From contig DATCKA010000044.1 in the NCBI GenBank assembly GCA_036562495.1, positions 1 to 48,045 on the forward strand: a stretch of DNA of 48,045 nt, given 5' to 3'. Position numbers and translations under genes: made by a program. Every line of letters starts with the position of its first letter. Position 1 is the first letter of the stretch. Below the pieces are notes generated by a model, which saw nothing but the letters and a program-made list of their open reading frames with translations, was not told where the DNA came from and did no database searches. Source of the stretch: Geochorda sp036562495 (GTDB lineage: Bacteria; Bacillota; Limnochordia; Limnochordales; Geochordaceae). Positions 7,859 through 16,866 of this stretch are shown piece after piece.

Positions 7859-8737
7859 ATGGATCTGCTCCTGCAATATGCGGTCAACGGCCTGGCCACC
7901 GGCAGCCTGTATGCGCTGGTGGCGCTGGGCATCGTCGTGCTGTACCGCACGGCCCGCGTCCTCAACTTCGCGCACGGTGACCTGGCGGCCCTTGGGACGC
8001 TCGTCGCCTACACCGCCCTCACCGGCGTACGGCTTCCCTTCTCGCTGGCAGCGATGACCGGGCTGGCCGGGGCGGCTGCCGTCGGCGCGCTCTTCTATGC
8101 GGGGCTGGTGCGCCACGCTCGTGAGGCCGCGCCCCTCAGCCAGTCGATCATGACCATGGGCCTGGCGTTGCTGTTGGGCGGGCTGGCCGCCGTGGGCTGG
8201 GGTACCGACATCAAGGCCATGCCCTTCCCGCTGTCCGCCACCGCCGTCTGGCGGTTGGGCGGCCTCGTGGTGAGCCAGCTCCACGCAGGAGCCACGGCCG
8301 TCGCGGCGGTGTTGATGGCGGGGCTGTACCTCCTGGTGCAGCACACTCGCTGGGGCCTCTTGATGCGGGCCCTGTCGGAGAACCCCGTCGCTGCTCGACT
8401 CCTGGGGGTCCGCTCGGATCGGATCCTGGCCGCCACGTGGGCGCTCTCCGCGGCTCTGGGAGCCGCCGCCGGGCTCCTGCTGGCGCCGGCGACCCTGGTC
8501 GACCCCTTCTTCATGCTCAACCCGTTTCTCAAGGGATTCGCGGCGGCGGTGATGGGCGGGCTCGACAGCCCGCCGGGTGCCGTCGTCGGGGGGGTGGTGC
8601 TCGGCGTCCTGGAGAGCCTCCTGGCCGGCTACGTGTCGGTGGCCTTCAAGTCGACCCTGGCCTTCTTGCTCATCGTCATGGTGTTGATGGCCCGTCCCGA
8701 GGGCCTCTTGGGGCGAGAGTTCCAACGGCGGGTCTGA
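7859..8737 (+). CDS. livH: Branched-chain amino acid-type ABC permease, LivH family
   Basis: A 292-aa LivH-type permease with about eight helices. It opens with the family pattern NGLATGSLYALVALGIVVLYRTARVLNFAHGD. The ATPase-contact loop reads MRALSENPVAARLLGVRSDR, and AAVMGGLDSPPGAVVGG follows. It is translated 15 bases after livM, with a GGAAAGGCGG ribosome-binding site. It heterodimerises with the upstream LivM. Standard length, nothing truncated. Confidence 0.88.
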   Translation: MDLLLQYAVNGLATGSLYALVALGIVVLYRTARVLNFAHGDLAALGTLVAYTALTGVRLPFSLAAMTGLAGAAAVGALFYAGLVRHAREAAPLSQSIMTMGLALLLGGLAAVGWGTDIKAMPFPLSATAVWRLGGLVVSQLHAGATAVAAVLMAGLYLLVQHTRWGLLMRALSENPVAARLLGVRSDRILAATWALSAALGAAAGLLLAPATLVDPFFMLNPFLKGFAAAVMGGLDSPPGAVVGGVVLGVLESLLAGYVSVAFKSTLAFLLIVMVLMARPEGLLGREFQRRV

Positions 8738-8777
8738 TAGCCCCGCCGCATGAAGACGTCAGGAGGTGACGAGAGGC

Positions 8778-10037
8778 GTGCAGGCAAAGCAGCGGATGGG
8801 GAGGTCGCCCATGTTGGGGCGTGGCGGGGACGCGCACAGGGCCATGGGCGGGGCAGGCTGGCGAGCCGTTTGGGTGGCGGCAGTTGCCCTTGCCGCGCTG
8901 CTGACGGGTGGCCCGGCGCACGCGGCCGAGCGCGGAGTCTCGGCCAACGAGGTGGTCATCGGCACATCGACCCCCCTCTCGGGCCCTGCCGCCCCGTGGG
9001 GTGCCACAGCCCTGGGTGCCGAGGCCTACCTGGCCCACATCAACGACCAGGGAGGCATCCACGGGCGTCGCATCCGCTTGGAGATCCGGGACGACGCCTA
9101 CCTGCCGCCTCGCGCCGTGGCCAACGTGCGCGAGCTGGTGGACCGGGTGGGCGTCTTCGCCTTGGTCGGGCTCATCGGGACCGCCAACGCGCTGGCGGTG
9201 CGCGACTACGTGGTGGCCAACCAGGTGCTCTGGATCACGCCCGCCATCGACGCGCAGGTCTGGGTGGGCTACCCCCACACCCGCCACCTCTTCGTCACCT
9301 ACCCCAACTACCTGCAGGAGGCCATCATCCTGGGCCGCTACGCCATCGACGAGTTGGGGGCCCGTTCGCTGGCGGTCTTCTATCAAAACGACGACTACGG
9401 CAAGACCGGGCTGGCCGGCGTCCAGCAGGCGGTCGAGGCCAGCGGCGGCCAAGCGCGCCTGGTGGCCGCCGTGCCCTACGAGCTGACCGAGACGGACCTG
9501 AGTGGCCATGCGCTGCGATTGCGCCAGTCTGGGGCCGAGGCGCTGGTGCTCTATGCGACGCCTCGCCACGGGGCCATGATCGCGGCGGAGATCGCCAAGA
9601 TCGGCTACCGGCCCCACCGGCTGGCCACCTTCACCCTGGCCGACCCGGTGATGGCCACGCTGGCGGGGCCCGCGTGGGAAGGCACCATCGTGGCGGGCTT
9701 CTTCGACTTCCCCGGCACCAACCCCAAGGTCGACCGGGTGCTCTCCATCATCACCGAGCGCCGGCCTGACCTGGCTGCGACGCCGTTCAACGCCCTGGCG
9801 GGCGTCGCCTTCCTGGAGCCGCTGCTGGAGGGCCTGCGGCGAGCCGGCCCCGATCTGACCCGCGAGCGCTTCGTCCAGGCGATGGAGACCTTGCAGGGGT
9901 GGGATGGCGAGCTGCTCCAGGGCGTCACCTTCGGTCCGGGGCGGCGCCAGGGGCTGCAGGCCATCTTCCTGGCCCAGTACCGAAACGGTCAACCCGTGCG
10001 GCTGACGGACTGGATCCCGTACCCCGTGGAGTTTTGA
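8778..10037 (+). CDS. Periplasmic-type solute-binding protein, LivJ/LivK family
   Basis: A type-I periplasmic binding protein of about 419 aa. After a hydrophobic signal (WVAAVALAALLTGGPAHA, probable cleavage after AHA) the mature part begins with VVIGTSTPLSGPAAPWG, typical of LivJ/LivK and amide-binding relatives. The GTG at 8778 follows AGGAGG (8761-8766) at good spacing, while the GTG at 8766 would overlap that ribosome-binding site. There is no cysteine at the signal cleavage site, so it is not a lipoprotein, unlike most binding proteins of monoderm Firmicutes. It delivers the substrate to LivM/LivH. The late position in the operon is less common than first. Confidence 0.85.
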   Translation: MQAKQRMGRSPMLGRGGDAHRAMGGAGWRAVWVAAVALAALLTGGPAHAAERGVSANEVVIGTSTPLSGPAAPWGATALGAEAYLAHINDQGGIHGRRIRLEIRDDAYLPPRAVANVRELVDRVGVFALVGLIGTANALAVRDYVVANQVLWITPAIDAQVWVGYPHTRHLFVTYPNYLQEAIILGRYAIDELGARSLAVFYQNDDYGKTGLAGVQQAVEASGGQARLVAAVPYELTETDLSGHALRLRQSGAEALVLYATPRHGAMIAAEIAKIGYRPHRLATFTLADPVMATLAGPAWEGTIVAGFFDFPGTNPKVDRVLSIITERRPDLAATPFNALAGVAFLEPLLEGLRRAGPDLTRERFVQAMETLQGWDGELLQGVTFGPGRRQGLQAIFLAQYRNGQPVRLTDWIPYPVEF

Positions 10038-10090
10038 GGGGACCCAGAAGGGGCCGGGCTGGCAGGGACCTGGCGGGGGCGGAGAGCTCG

Positions 10091-11728
10091 ATGGGAGCGG
10101 GCAACGGGGAGCGGCGCGGGGCGGCGCTGACGGTGGAGGAGGTCAGCCTGCGCTTCGGCGGGCTGCAGGCGCTGACCGGGGTCAGCCTGCAGGTGGCGCC
10201 GGGCGAGCTGGTCTCCATCATCGGCCCCAACGGTGCCGGCAAGACGTCGCTGTTCAACTGCATCACCGGGTTCTACCGTCCCCAGCAGGGACGCATCCGG
10301 CTCGACGGGCAGGATCTGGTCGGCCTCTCGCCGGACCGCATCGCGGCCCTGGGCGTGGCACGGACCTTCCAAAACGTCGAGCTCTTCCGCCACATGACGG
10401 CGCTCGACAACCTGCTGCTGGGGCGCCACCGCCACTATCGGGCCGGTCTGGCGCGGGTGGTACTGGCCGCCCCGGGGTGGCGGCGCGAGGAGGTGGCCCA
10501 GCGGGAGCGGGTCGAGGCCATCATGGACCTGCTGGACATCCAGGTCGCGCGCCACCAGCGGGTGGCCGACCTGCCGTACGGGCTGCAAAAGCTGGTCGAG
10601 CTGGGGCGAGCGCTGGCCGGCGAGCCGCGCTTGCTCCTGCTGGATGAGCCGTCGGCCGGCATGACCGCGGAGGAGAAGGCGGAGTTTCTCTTCAAGCTGG
10701 AGGACGTGCGCTCCGAAATGGGCGTCACCATCATCCTGGTGGAGCATGACCTGGGCATGGTGATGCAGATTTCGGAGCGCGTCATCGTGCTGGACCGCGG
10801 CCGGGTCATCGCCGAGGGGCCGCCCCGGGAGGTGCAGGTGCATCCCGCCGTCATCGCCGCCTACATCGGCGGCGACGGCGAGCCCGGCGGCGGGGCCGCG
10901 TCGGGCACCCCGGCCGTCGCCGCTCCGGTGCCGGACCCGGCTCCCTCCCCGGAGCCCGCTACCCGGCCGCTGCTGGAATTGCGCAACGTCGAGACCGCCT
11001 ACGAGGGACGGGTCACCGTGTTGCGCGGCATCTCGCTGGCGGTCCCGGCGGGCTCCATCGTCGCCGTGCTCGGCCGCAACGGCGCCGGCAAGACCACCCT
11101 GTTGCGCACCATCAGCGGCCTCATCGAAGACCAGCCCGAGAAGGGCGAGGTGCACTTCGACGGCCGTCCCATCACCCGCTGGCAGCCCGAGGACGTGGCC
11201 GCAGCCGGCATCGCCCACGTCCCCGAGGGTCGGGGGATCTTCGACGAGCTGACCGTCGAGGAGAACCTGGACGTGGCCGATCGGGGGCGGCGAGACGCGG
11301 GACGGAGGGAGTGGGTGCTGAGGCTCTTCCCGGTGCTGGCCCAGCGGCAGCGCCAGCTGGCCGGGACCCTCTCGGGGGGCGAGCAGCAGATGCTGGCCAT
11401 CGCCCGCGCCCTCCTGGCCCGGCCGAGGCTGCTGATGCTCGACGAACCGTCGACGGGCCTGGCGCCTGCGGTGACCCGGGAGATCTTCAGGGTGCTCGAG
11501 GAGGTGCGCCGCGACGGCACCGCGGTGCTCCTGGTCGAGCAAAACGCCCGCTTGGCGCTGCAGGTGGCCGACTACGGGTACGTCCTCGAGCACGGCCGCA
11601 TCGTGCTGGAGGGCACGGCCCGAGAGCTGCAGGACAACCCCCACGTCCAGGAGCTGTACCTGGGCCTCTCCACGGATCCCACCCCCAAGGGCTGGCGCCG
11701 CTACCGCAAGCGGCGCCGGTGGAGCTGA
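10091..11728 (+). CDS. Fused LivG-LivF ABC transporter ATPases
   Basis: One 545-aa chain holding both ATPases that are normally separate. The N-terminal LivG-like unit (about 12-262) has Walker A GPNGAGKT at 45-52, LPYGLQ as the signature region and LLLLDEPSAGM as Walker B. A Gly/Ala/Pro linker of about 35 residues follows. The LivF-like unit (about 296-535) has Walker A GRNGAGKT at 328-335, a canonical LSGGEQQ signature and LLMLDEPSTGLAP. The ATG at 10091 has GGAGAG upstream. The reading frame is intact through the linker, so this is a true fusion rather than a missed stop. It powers the LivM/LivH channel encoded just upstream. The C-terminus ends in a short Arg/Lys-rich tail. Confidence 0.9.
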   Translation: MGAGNGERRGAALTVEEVSLRFGGLQALTGVSLQVAPGELVSIIGPNGAGKTSLFNCITGFYRPQQGRIRLDGQDLVGLSPDRIAALGVARTFQNVELFRHMTALDNLLLGRHRHYRAGLARVVLAAPGWRREEVAQRERVEAIMDLLDIQVARHQRVADLPYGLQKLVELGRALAGEPRLLLLDEPSAGMTAEEKAEFLFKLEDVRSEMGVTIILVEHDLGMVMQISERVIVLDRGRVIAEGPPREVQVHPAVIAAYIGGDGEPGGGAASGTPAVAAPVPDPAPSPEPATRPLLELRNVETAYEGRVTVLRGISLAVPAGSIVAVLGRNGAGKTTLLRTISGLIEDQPEKGEVHFDGRPITRWQPEDVAAAGIAHVPEGRGIFDELTVEENLDVADRGRRDAGRREWVLRLFPVLAQRQRQLAGTLSGGEQQMLAIARALLARPRLLMLDEPSTGLAPAVTREIFRVLEEVRRDGTAVLLVEQNARLALQVADYGYVLEHGRIVLEGTARELQDNPHVQELYLGLSTDPTPKGWRRYRKRRRWS

Positions 11729-12126
11729 AGCCGCCGAGCACCCCGTCGGTCACAACCGACGCAGGGAGCATGCGATCGGCCAGTCACGAGCGTCGCCGGT
11801 CTGCTGCGGCTCAGCCGCCGGCCCGGGGAGCAGGCGGGCGACTGGGTCGGTTCACCGTCCAGTCCCGCGACGGGGCCGGCGCGTACGTGGGAGGGTCCGG
11901 CGAGTGGGAGGCCTACGTGAGCATCCAACAAGACGCTGGCGAGCCGGCCGTGCGTATCATGCTACAGGTATCTCACACTGAGGCACGGTGAGGCCGAGGG
12001 CCAGATGCGACCGTCGCCGCCGTAGCACATCCCGCCCAAGTGCGACCTTCGCACCCTTCCTCCCTCCAACCGGAGGCGCCCGGCGCCTTTCGGAGAACCG
12101 GGCTACGCGAAGGGAGCGTGGGATCC
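11729..12126 (+). other. Intergenic region with a short hairpin
   Basis: About 400 bases without a convincing gene between the liv operon and the DUF1028 gene. A perfect 7-bp stem (CGTCGGT, four-base loop, ACCGACG) at 11744-11761 lies 16 bases after the livGF stop and may terminate or stabilise the transcript, although no T-run follows. TATCAT at 11955 has no good -35 partner. Any open frame here reads as low-complexity Arg/Ser/Ala sequence. Confidence 0.45.
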
Positions 12127-13023
12127 GTGCCGGTGCGACGTCGCATGCCCGAGGTGGCCACCTTCTCCATCGTGGCGTTCGATCCGGCCACAGAGAGCCT
12201 CGGGGTGGCGGTGCAGTCCAAGTTCCTGGCGGTCGGAGCCGTCGTGCCGTGGGCGCGAGCCGGAGTCGGCGCGATCGCGACCCAGGCGCTGGCCAACACC
12301 GGGTACGGGCCGAGAGGGCTCGAGCTGCTGGCGCAGGGGCTTAGCCCGGAGGAGGTGGCGCGGCGGCTCGTGGCCGAGGACGAGGGGCGGGAGGACCGCC
12401 AGTTCGGCATCGTCGATGCTCGCGGCCGCAGCGCTGCCTTCACCGGGAGCCGCTGCTTCGAGTGGGCCGGCCACGTGACGGGGCCCGGCTTCGCCGTGCA
12501 GGGCAACATCCTGGCGGGGCCGGCCGTCGTCGAGGCCATGGCCGACGCCTACCAGCGCACGACAGGGGACCTGGCCTCGCGCCTCTTGGCCGCACTCCAC
12601 GCCGGCCAGAAGGCGGGCGGCGACCGCCGCGGCCGGCAATCCGCCGCCATCCTCATCGTTCGGGAGCAGGGCGGGTACGGGGGCTTCAACGACCGCTACA
12701 TGGACCTGCGGGTCGACGATCATCCCGATCCCATCGGGGAACTGGAGCGGCTGGTCGGACTCTTCCGTCTCTACTTCGAAAGGCAGCCCGAGCCCGACCT
12801 GGTGCCGCTCGAAGGCTCTGTGCTGGCCGAGGTGCAGCAGGCTCTGGTGGTGCTGGGGCATCTCTCCCACGCGTCGGGTCGCCTCGACGACGCGACTCGG
12901 GAGGCGCTGGCGGTCTGGCACGGCATGGAGAACTTCGAAGAGCGCCTGCACTCGGGTGACGTCATCGAGCGGGTGGTGCTCGACTACCTGCGTCGGCAGG
13001 CAAGAGCGGCGGGGCGCCCCTAG
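12127..13023 (+). CDS. DUF1028 protein with C-terminal PG_binding_2-like domain
   Basis: A protein of about 298 aa. The N-terminal 200 or so residues match the DUF1028 Ntn-hydrolase-like family: ATFSIVAFDPATESLGVAVQS, then AVVPWARAGVGAIATQA, with GNILAGP later. The last 80 residues (EVQQALVVLGHLSHASGRLDDATREAL and the hallmark ENFEER) resemble the putative peptidoglycan-binding domain that often accompanies DUF1028. The GTG at 12127 has AAGGGAG ten bases upstream; ATG 12145 is the alternative. It follows the amino-acid-type ABC operon in the same direction, so a role in hydrolysing an imported or cell-wall-derived amide is possible, but no reaction is established. Confidence 0.85.
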   Translation: MPVRRRMPEVATFSIVAFDPATESLGVAVQSKFLAVGAVVPWARAGVGAIATQALANTGYGPRGLELLAQGLSPEEVARRLVAEDEGREDRQFGIVDARGRSAAFTGSRCFEWAGHVTGPGFAVQGNILAGPAVVEAMADAYQRTTGDLASRLLAALHAGQKAGGDRRGRQSAAILIVREQGGYGGFNDRYMDLRVDDHPDPIGELERLVGLFRLYFERQPEPDLVPLEGSVLAEVQQALVVLGHLSHASGRLDDATREALAVWHGMENFEERLHSGDVIERVVLDYLRRQARAAGRP

Positions 13024-13024
13024 C

Positions 13025-13040
13025 GCGGGGGTCGCCCCGC
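13025..13040. terminator. Hairpin between convergent genes
   Basis: A GCGGGG stem, four-base loop and CCCCGC stem begin two bases after the DUF1028 stop codon, in the 32-bp space before the 3' end of the convergent acyl-CoA synthetase gene. It could end transcription from both sides. No T-run is present, so the call rests on position and stem only. Confidence 0.5.
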
Positions 13041-13055
13041 CCGCGGCTGAGCGGC

Positions 13056-15020
13056 TCATCGGTACAGCGCCTCGATCGTCTCGCGGAACTTGGCCATCAC
13101 GGCCGCCCGCTTCACCTTGAGGGTGGGGGTCACCTCGCCGTCCTCGTGATACAGCCGCTTGGGCAGGATGGCGAAGCGCTTCACCTGCTCGGGGGTGGAC
13201 AGCGTGCGGTTGACCCGGTCCACCTCCTGCTGGATCAGCCGGTGGACCTCGGGGCGAGCCGCAAGGTCGCTGTAGGTGGTGAAGGGGATGCGCTGGTCCA
13301 GGGCGAAGCGGGTGACGTTTTCCTCGTCTATCACGATGAGGGCCACCAGGTAGCGGCGCCCGTCGCCGATGACGACGGCGTCGTGGATGTAGGGGCTGGC
13401 CTTCAGCTTGTTCTCGATCGACTGAGGTGCGACGTTCTTGCCGCCCGCCGTGATGAAGAGGTCCTTCTTGCGGTCCGTGACGCGAAGGAACCCGTCCTCG
13501 TCGAACTTCCCCACATCGCCCGAATGCAGCCATCCGTCTCGCAGGGCGGCGGCCGTCGCCTCGGGGTCCTTGAAGTAGCCGACGAAGACGTTGGGGCCCC
13601 GCACCAGGATCTCCCCGTCCTCGGCCAGCCTCACCTCGACGCCCGGCAGGGGCCGGCCCACCGTGCCCAGTCGGATCTCGTCGCCCTGGTGGATGGTGGT
13701 GGGGCCGCTGCCCTCGGTCTGGCCGTAGACCTCGCGGATGGGGACGCCGATGCCGTGGAAGTACTCGAGCACCTCCGGGGCGATGGGGGCGGCGCCCGAG
13801 ATGGCCAGCCTCACCCGATCGAGACCCAGGCGGCGCTTGAGGGGATGGAGCACCAGTGCGTGGGCCGCCGCGTAGGCCGTGCGCACCGCGTGGCGGGCGA
13901 GGGTCGCCCTCCAGGCCGGCGTCGCATGCACCGCCCGACGGGGCTCGAGCCGGAGACGGGCATCGGCACGACCGACCCGGACGGCCAGCCGGTAAGCCAT
14001 GCGCTTGAAGGGGTCGGCCTCCCGCATGTGCAGCTCCACCTGGGAGTGGATCTTCTCCCAGATGCGGGGCACCGCGAAGAGGATGGTGGGGGAGACCTCG
14101 CGCAGATTGGCCAGCACGGTGTCGGTGTTCTCCACGAAGTGGACGGTGACGCCCCACCGGATGGCGAGATAGACCGAGACCATCCGCTCGGCGATGTGGG
14201 AGAGCGGCAGGAAGCTCAGCACCTCGTCCGCCTCGGCGACGGGGTTGGCGCGCGCGAGCGCCTCGGCGGTCCACAGGAGGTTGCGGTGGGTGAGCATGGC
14301 GCCCTTGGGAGGGCCCGTGGTGCCGGATGTGTAGATGATGAGGGCCACGTCGTCGAGCCCGATGCGGCTCGTCCGGGCCTCGAGCCACGCGGGCTCGGCC
14401 CGTTGGGCCTCCTGCCCCAGGTGGAGCAACTCGTCCCAGAAGATGACCCGGGGATGGCTGAACCGCCGCAGCCCCTTGCGATCCATGACCACGACCCGGT
14501 GGAGGTGGGGCAGCCGGTCCCACACCTCCAGCACCTTGTCGAGCTGCTCCTCTCCCTCCACCACGTAGACACGGGCCTCGCTGTGGCCGAGCACGTAGCC
14601 CACCTGCTCGGCGCTGGAGGTGGGGTAGACGCCGACGCTGATGCCGCCGCAGGCCAGGACGCCGAGGTCGGTGTACAGCCACTCCGGCCGGTTCTCGCCG
14701 ACGATGCCGACCCGGTCCCCCGGCTCCACGCCGAGTCGCCCGAGCCCGTAGGCCACCCGGCGCACGGTCTGCCCGTACTGGGCCCAGCTCACCTCTTGCC
14801 AGATGCCGAGGCGCTTGTGGCGCAGCGCGACGCGCCGGCCGAGCCGATCCGCCTGATGGAAGAAGAGGGCAGGCACGCTCGCGAACGACACCTCGCCCGT
14901 GCCGCCGTCGTGGCCGTCTCGTGCCGGGGACACGTCGACGAGCGGCCGAGCGGCGAGCTCGGCTTGGGCGGACGGGACGCTCCTGGCCGCCGCGGCCCTG
15001 CTGTGAGGCACGAGGGGCAT
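13056..15020 (-). CDS. fadD: Long-chain acyl-CoA synthetase (AMP-forming)
   Basis: A 654-aa adenylate-forming enzyme that activates fatty acids to acyl-CoA. The P-loop-like motif YTSGTTGPPKG lies at about 230-240, SHIAER follows, YGQTEGSG is the A5 motif, and GWLHSGDVG plus DRKKDLFITAGGKNVAP form the C-terminal hinge. The catalytic lysine region near the end is TPTLKVKR. Length and the GKNVAP hinge match the FadD15/long-chain group. ATG 15050 is also in frame, but a promoter -10 at 15052-15057 would start transcription around or inside that codon. ATG 15020, with AAGGGGGAG upstream, is therefore the better start. Beta-oxidation partners are not in the window. Confidence 0.88.
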   Translation of the reverse strand: MPLVPHSRAAAARSVPSAQAELAARPLVDVSPARDGHDGGTGEVSFASVPALFFHQADRLGRRVALRHKRLGIWQEVSWAQYGQTVRRVAYGLGRLGVEPGDRVGIVGENRPEWLYTDLGVLACGGISVGVYPTSSAEQVGYVLGHSEARVYVVEGEEQLDKVLEVWDRLPHLHRVVVMDRKGLRRFSHPRVIFWDELLHLGQEAQRAEPAWLEARTSRIGLDDVALIIYTSGTTGPPKGAMLTHRNLLWTAEALARANPVAEADEVLSFLPLSHIAERMVSVYLAIRWGVTVHFVENTDTVLANLREVSPTILFAVPRIWEKIHSQVELHMREADPFKRMAYRLAVRVGRADARLRLEPRRAVHATPAWRATLARHAVRTAYAAAHALVLHPLKRRLGLDRVRLAISGAAPIAPEVLEYFHGIGVPIREVYGQTEGSGPTTIHQGDEIRLGTVGRPLPGVEVRLAEDGEILVRGPNVFVGYFKDPEATAAALRDGWLHSGDVGKFDEDGFLRVTDRKKDLFITAGGKNVAPQSIENKLKASPYIHDAVVIGDGRRYLVALIVIDEENVTRFALDQRIPFTTYSDLAARPEVHRLIQQEVDRVNRTLSTPEQVKRFAILPKRLYHEDGEVTPTLKVKRAAVMAKFRETIEALYR

Positions 15021-15051
15021 GCGGGTGGTCGTCTCCCCCTTGCCCCTCATG

Positions 15052-15078
15052 ATACTAGTAAGCGCTTACATCATGCAA
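15052..15078 (-). promoter_or_regulatory. Sigma-A-like promoter of the acyl-CoA synthetase gene
   Basis: Reading on the minus strand, TTGCAT (15073-15078) serves as -35 and TAGTAT (15052-15057) as -10, separated by 15 bases. The spacer is short but filled by a 12-bp operator palindrome. Transcription would begin around 15045, leaving a leader of about 25 bases with AAGGGGGAG before ATG 15020. Confidence 0.55.
15058..15069. promoter_or_regulatory. cre-like operator palindrome
   Basis: The perfect palindrome GTAAGCGCTTAC fills the -35/-10 spacer of the acyl-CoA synthetase promoter. Read on the minus strand with flanks it is TGTAAGCGCTTACT, which fits the catabolite-responsive element bound by CcpA (TGWAARCGYTWNCW) and, more generally, LacI-family operators with a central CG. 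The position implies that binding represses. Catabolite repression of fatty-acid degradation genes is known in Bacillus subtilis. The regulator is not encoded in this window. Confidence 0.65.
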
Positions 15079-15100
15079 TCTCGGCCGAAGGCCCGGCCGG

Positions 15101-16087
15101 TCAAAACATCCCCTTGCGGGCCAGCCACCAGGCCACGCCGCCCATGAGGCCCGCCGTCATCACCAGGATGATGACGAAGGCGAGGGGGCTCCCCTGCATG
15201 GGCAGGGGCACGTTCATCCCGAAGAAGCTGGCGATGATGGTAGGCAGCGCCAGCACGATGGTGACCGACGTGAGGAACTTCATCACGATGTTGAGGTTGT
15301 TGGAGATGATGGAGGCGAAGGCGTCCATGGTCGTGGTCAGGATGGTCGTGTAGATGTCCGCCATCTCGATGGCCTGGCGGTTTTCGGTGATGACGTCCTC
15401 CAAGAGGTCCCGATCCTCGTCGTACAGCCTCAGCACCGTCGGGGAGACGACGTCCCGGTCCAGGGTGGCCTGCGGGCTGGCCTCCCTGCGCAGGTGCAGG
15501 CGCATCAGCTTGTCCATCACGATCTGGTTGGCCCGGAGGGCCGTCGTGAAGTAGGTCAGGCTCTTGCTGAGCTCCAGCAGGCGGATGAGCTCCTCGTTTC
15601 GCATGGAGCGGTGGAGCTTGCGCTCGATCTCGTCGGTGAGCCGCTCGATCTGGCGCAGGTAGCGCAGGAAGAGCACCGCGGTGTGATACAGCACCTGCAG
15701 CAAGAACATGGTCCGCTTGGCGGTGTGGATCCGGGGAGGCTGCAGCAGGGACTGGAAGACCTCGTTGGGCTCCAGGCAGACGGTCACCAGGTGAGCGGTC
15801 GTGACGATGACGGCGACGGGCAGTGTCTCGAACTGGGTGAACGCCTCGCGATGGCGGAGTACGGGGCAGCGCAGCAGAATGAGGACCCGTTGCCCCTCGA
15901 CCTCGAGGCGCGGTTGCTCCTCTGCGTCAAGGGCGGCTCGCAGGAAGTCCTCCGGGATGTCCAGCGCCTGCGAGACGCGCGCGAGCTCCTGGTCGCTGGG
16001 GGCCACCAGGTGCACCCAGGAGTTGCGCTCGGCGATGTCCTCCGTCGGACGCAGGACCCCTTCTCGGGTGACGTGGGCCTGGATCAT
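15101..16087 (-). CDS. corA: CorA-family magnesium/divalent cation channel
   Basis: A 328-aa CorA protein. A large N-terminal cytoplasmic domain (about 1-265) with long helices is followed by two transmembrane helices at the C-terminus. The signature GMN of the pore mouth is at 290-292, ending TM1, and the second helix runs to the short positively charged tail ARKGMF. It forms a pentameric Mg2+ (or Co2+/Ni2+) channel. The start is ATG 16087. The stop lies 22 bases from the -35 of the downstream acyl-CoA synthetase promoter, so that gene is probably transcribed separately. Confidence 0.9.
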   Translation of the reverse strand: MIQAHVTREGVLRPTEDIAERNSWVHLVAPSDQELARVSQALDIPEDFLRAALDAEEQPRLEVEGQRVLILLRCPVLRHREAFTQFETLPVAVIVTTAHLVTVCLEPNEVFQSLLQPPRIHTAKRTMFLLQVLYHTAVLFLRYLRQIERLTDEIERKLHRSMRNEELIRLLELSKSLTYFTTALRANQIVMDKLMRLHLRREASPQATLDRDVVSPTVLRLYDEDRDLLEDVITENRQAIEMADIYTTILTTTMDAFASIISNNLNIVMKFLTSVTIVLALPTIIASFFGMNVPLPMQGSPLAFVIILVMTAGLMGGVAWWLARKGMF

Positions 16088-16189
16088 TCATGTCCACCAC
16101 CGCCTTCTCGAAGCGTGCGCCCCCGACGTCGGGCCATGCTGGCCCCACATGCTTCGGCCCGCGACGGGTCGACCCCTTGTCAGAGACTG

Positions 16190-16807
16190 TCACGATCGCT
16201 GCCGGAGATCCCGGATCCGGCCCTGCGCGCGGGCCAGCAGATCCCGCAATTGCGTCAGGCCCCGATCGCCCCTCAGCAGGGCCGACTCCCCCTGGATGTA
16301 CAGCTCGGCGCGCTGCGCCCCATCCGGGCGCCTGGAGAAGATGACGATCAGGTCCGGGACCGGGCTGTAGAGCATCGTCACCTCGTCGCGGCCGTCGACC
16401 TCGGCCCGTCGCGGCGGCTGCACCATGCGGGCGAGGGCCTGGGCGAGCCGGTCCAGCTCGGATTCGGGCACGAGCGCGACCGCTTCGAAGCCGCCAGGCG
16501 CCGCAGGCGGCAACCGCAGCTCCACGCTAAACCGGGGCATCTCGCCCTCCACCTGGAGCCGCAGCAACCGCACCGAGACCGCCCGCCCCGCCTCCTCCTC
16601 GAGACTCACCTCGCCGATGGCCCAGTAGTCCGCGACGGCTAACGCTCCGATGGGTACCTCGTAGGCGGGCAGCGACAACTCCTGAGCGATCGCCACCGGG
16701 CATGGCCCCGTCACCGCCAGTGCCCACAACAACCCAAGCCCCGCCAGGCCCCGCCAGGCAAGGGAGCTAGCATCCTTCGTCACGCGCACCGGCACCCTGA
16801 TCCCCAC
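16190..16807 (-). CDS. Secreted protein of unknown function
   Basis: A product of about 205 aa with an N-terminal signal peptide (SLAWRGLAGLGLLWALAVTGPCPVAIAQ, likely cleaved near AIAQ). The mature part is mostly predicted beta-strand and acidic (VADYWAIGEVSLEEEAG, then VSVRLLRLQVEGEMPRFSVEL) with a helical C-terminus rich in Arg and Leu. GTG 16807 is chosen because GGAGG is ten bases upstream; GTG 16819 touches that ribosome-binding site. No family is recognised. It is divergent from the Sco1-PCuAC gene and upstream of corA on the same strand. Confidence 0.65.
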   Translation of the reverse strand: MGIRVPVRVTKDASSLAWRGLAGLGLLWALAVTGPCPVAIAQELSLPAYEVPIGALAVADYWAIGEVSLEEEAGRAVSVRLLRLQVEGEMPRFSVELRLPPAAPGGFEAVALVPESELDRLAQALARMVQPPRRAEVDGRDEVTMLYSPVPDLIVIFSRRPDGAQRAELYIQGESALLRGDRGLTQLRDLLARAQGRIRDLRQRS

Positions 16808-16866
16808 GCCCCTCGCCACCCTCCGCCCCCCATGCGGCTCGCGTCAGCAAACGGCCTTCCCGGGCC

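Noticed and set aside
11773..11991. Plus-strand frame between livGF and the DUF1028 gene
   Set aside because: No ribosome-binding site, low-complexity start, no family resemblance.
12103..14682. Very long minus-strand frame
   Set aside because: It crosses the DUF1028 gene and part of the acyl-CoA synthetase in the wrong frame and has low-complexity Arg/Pro composition.
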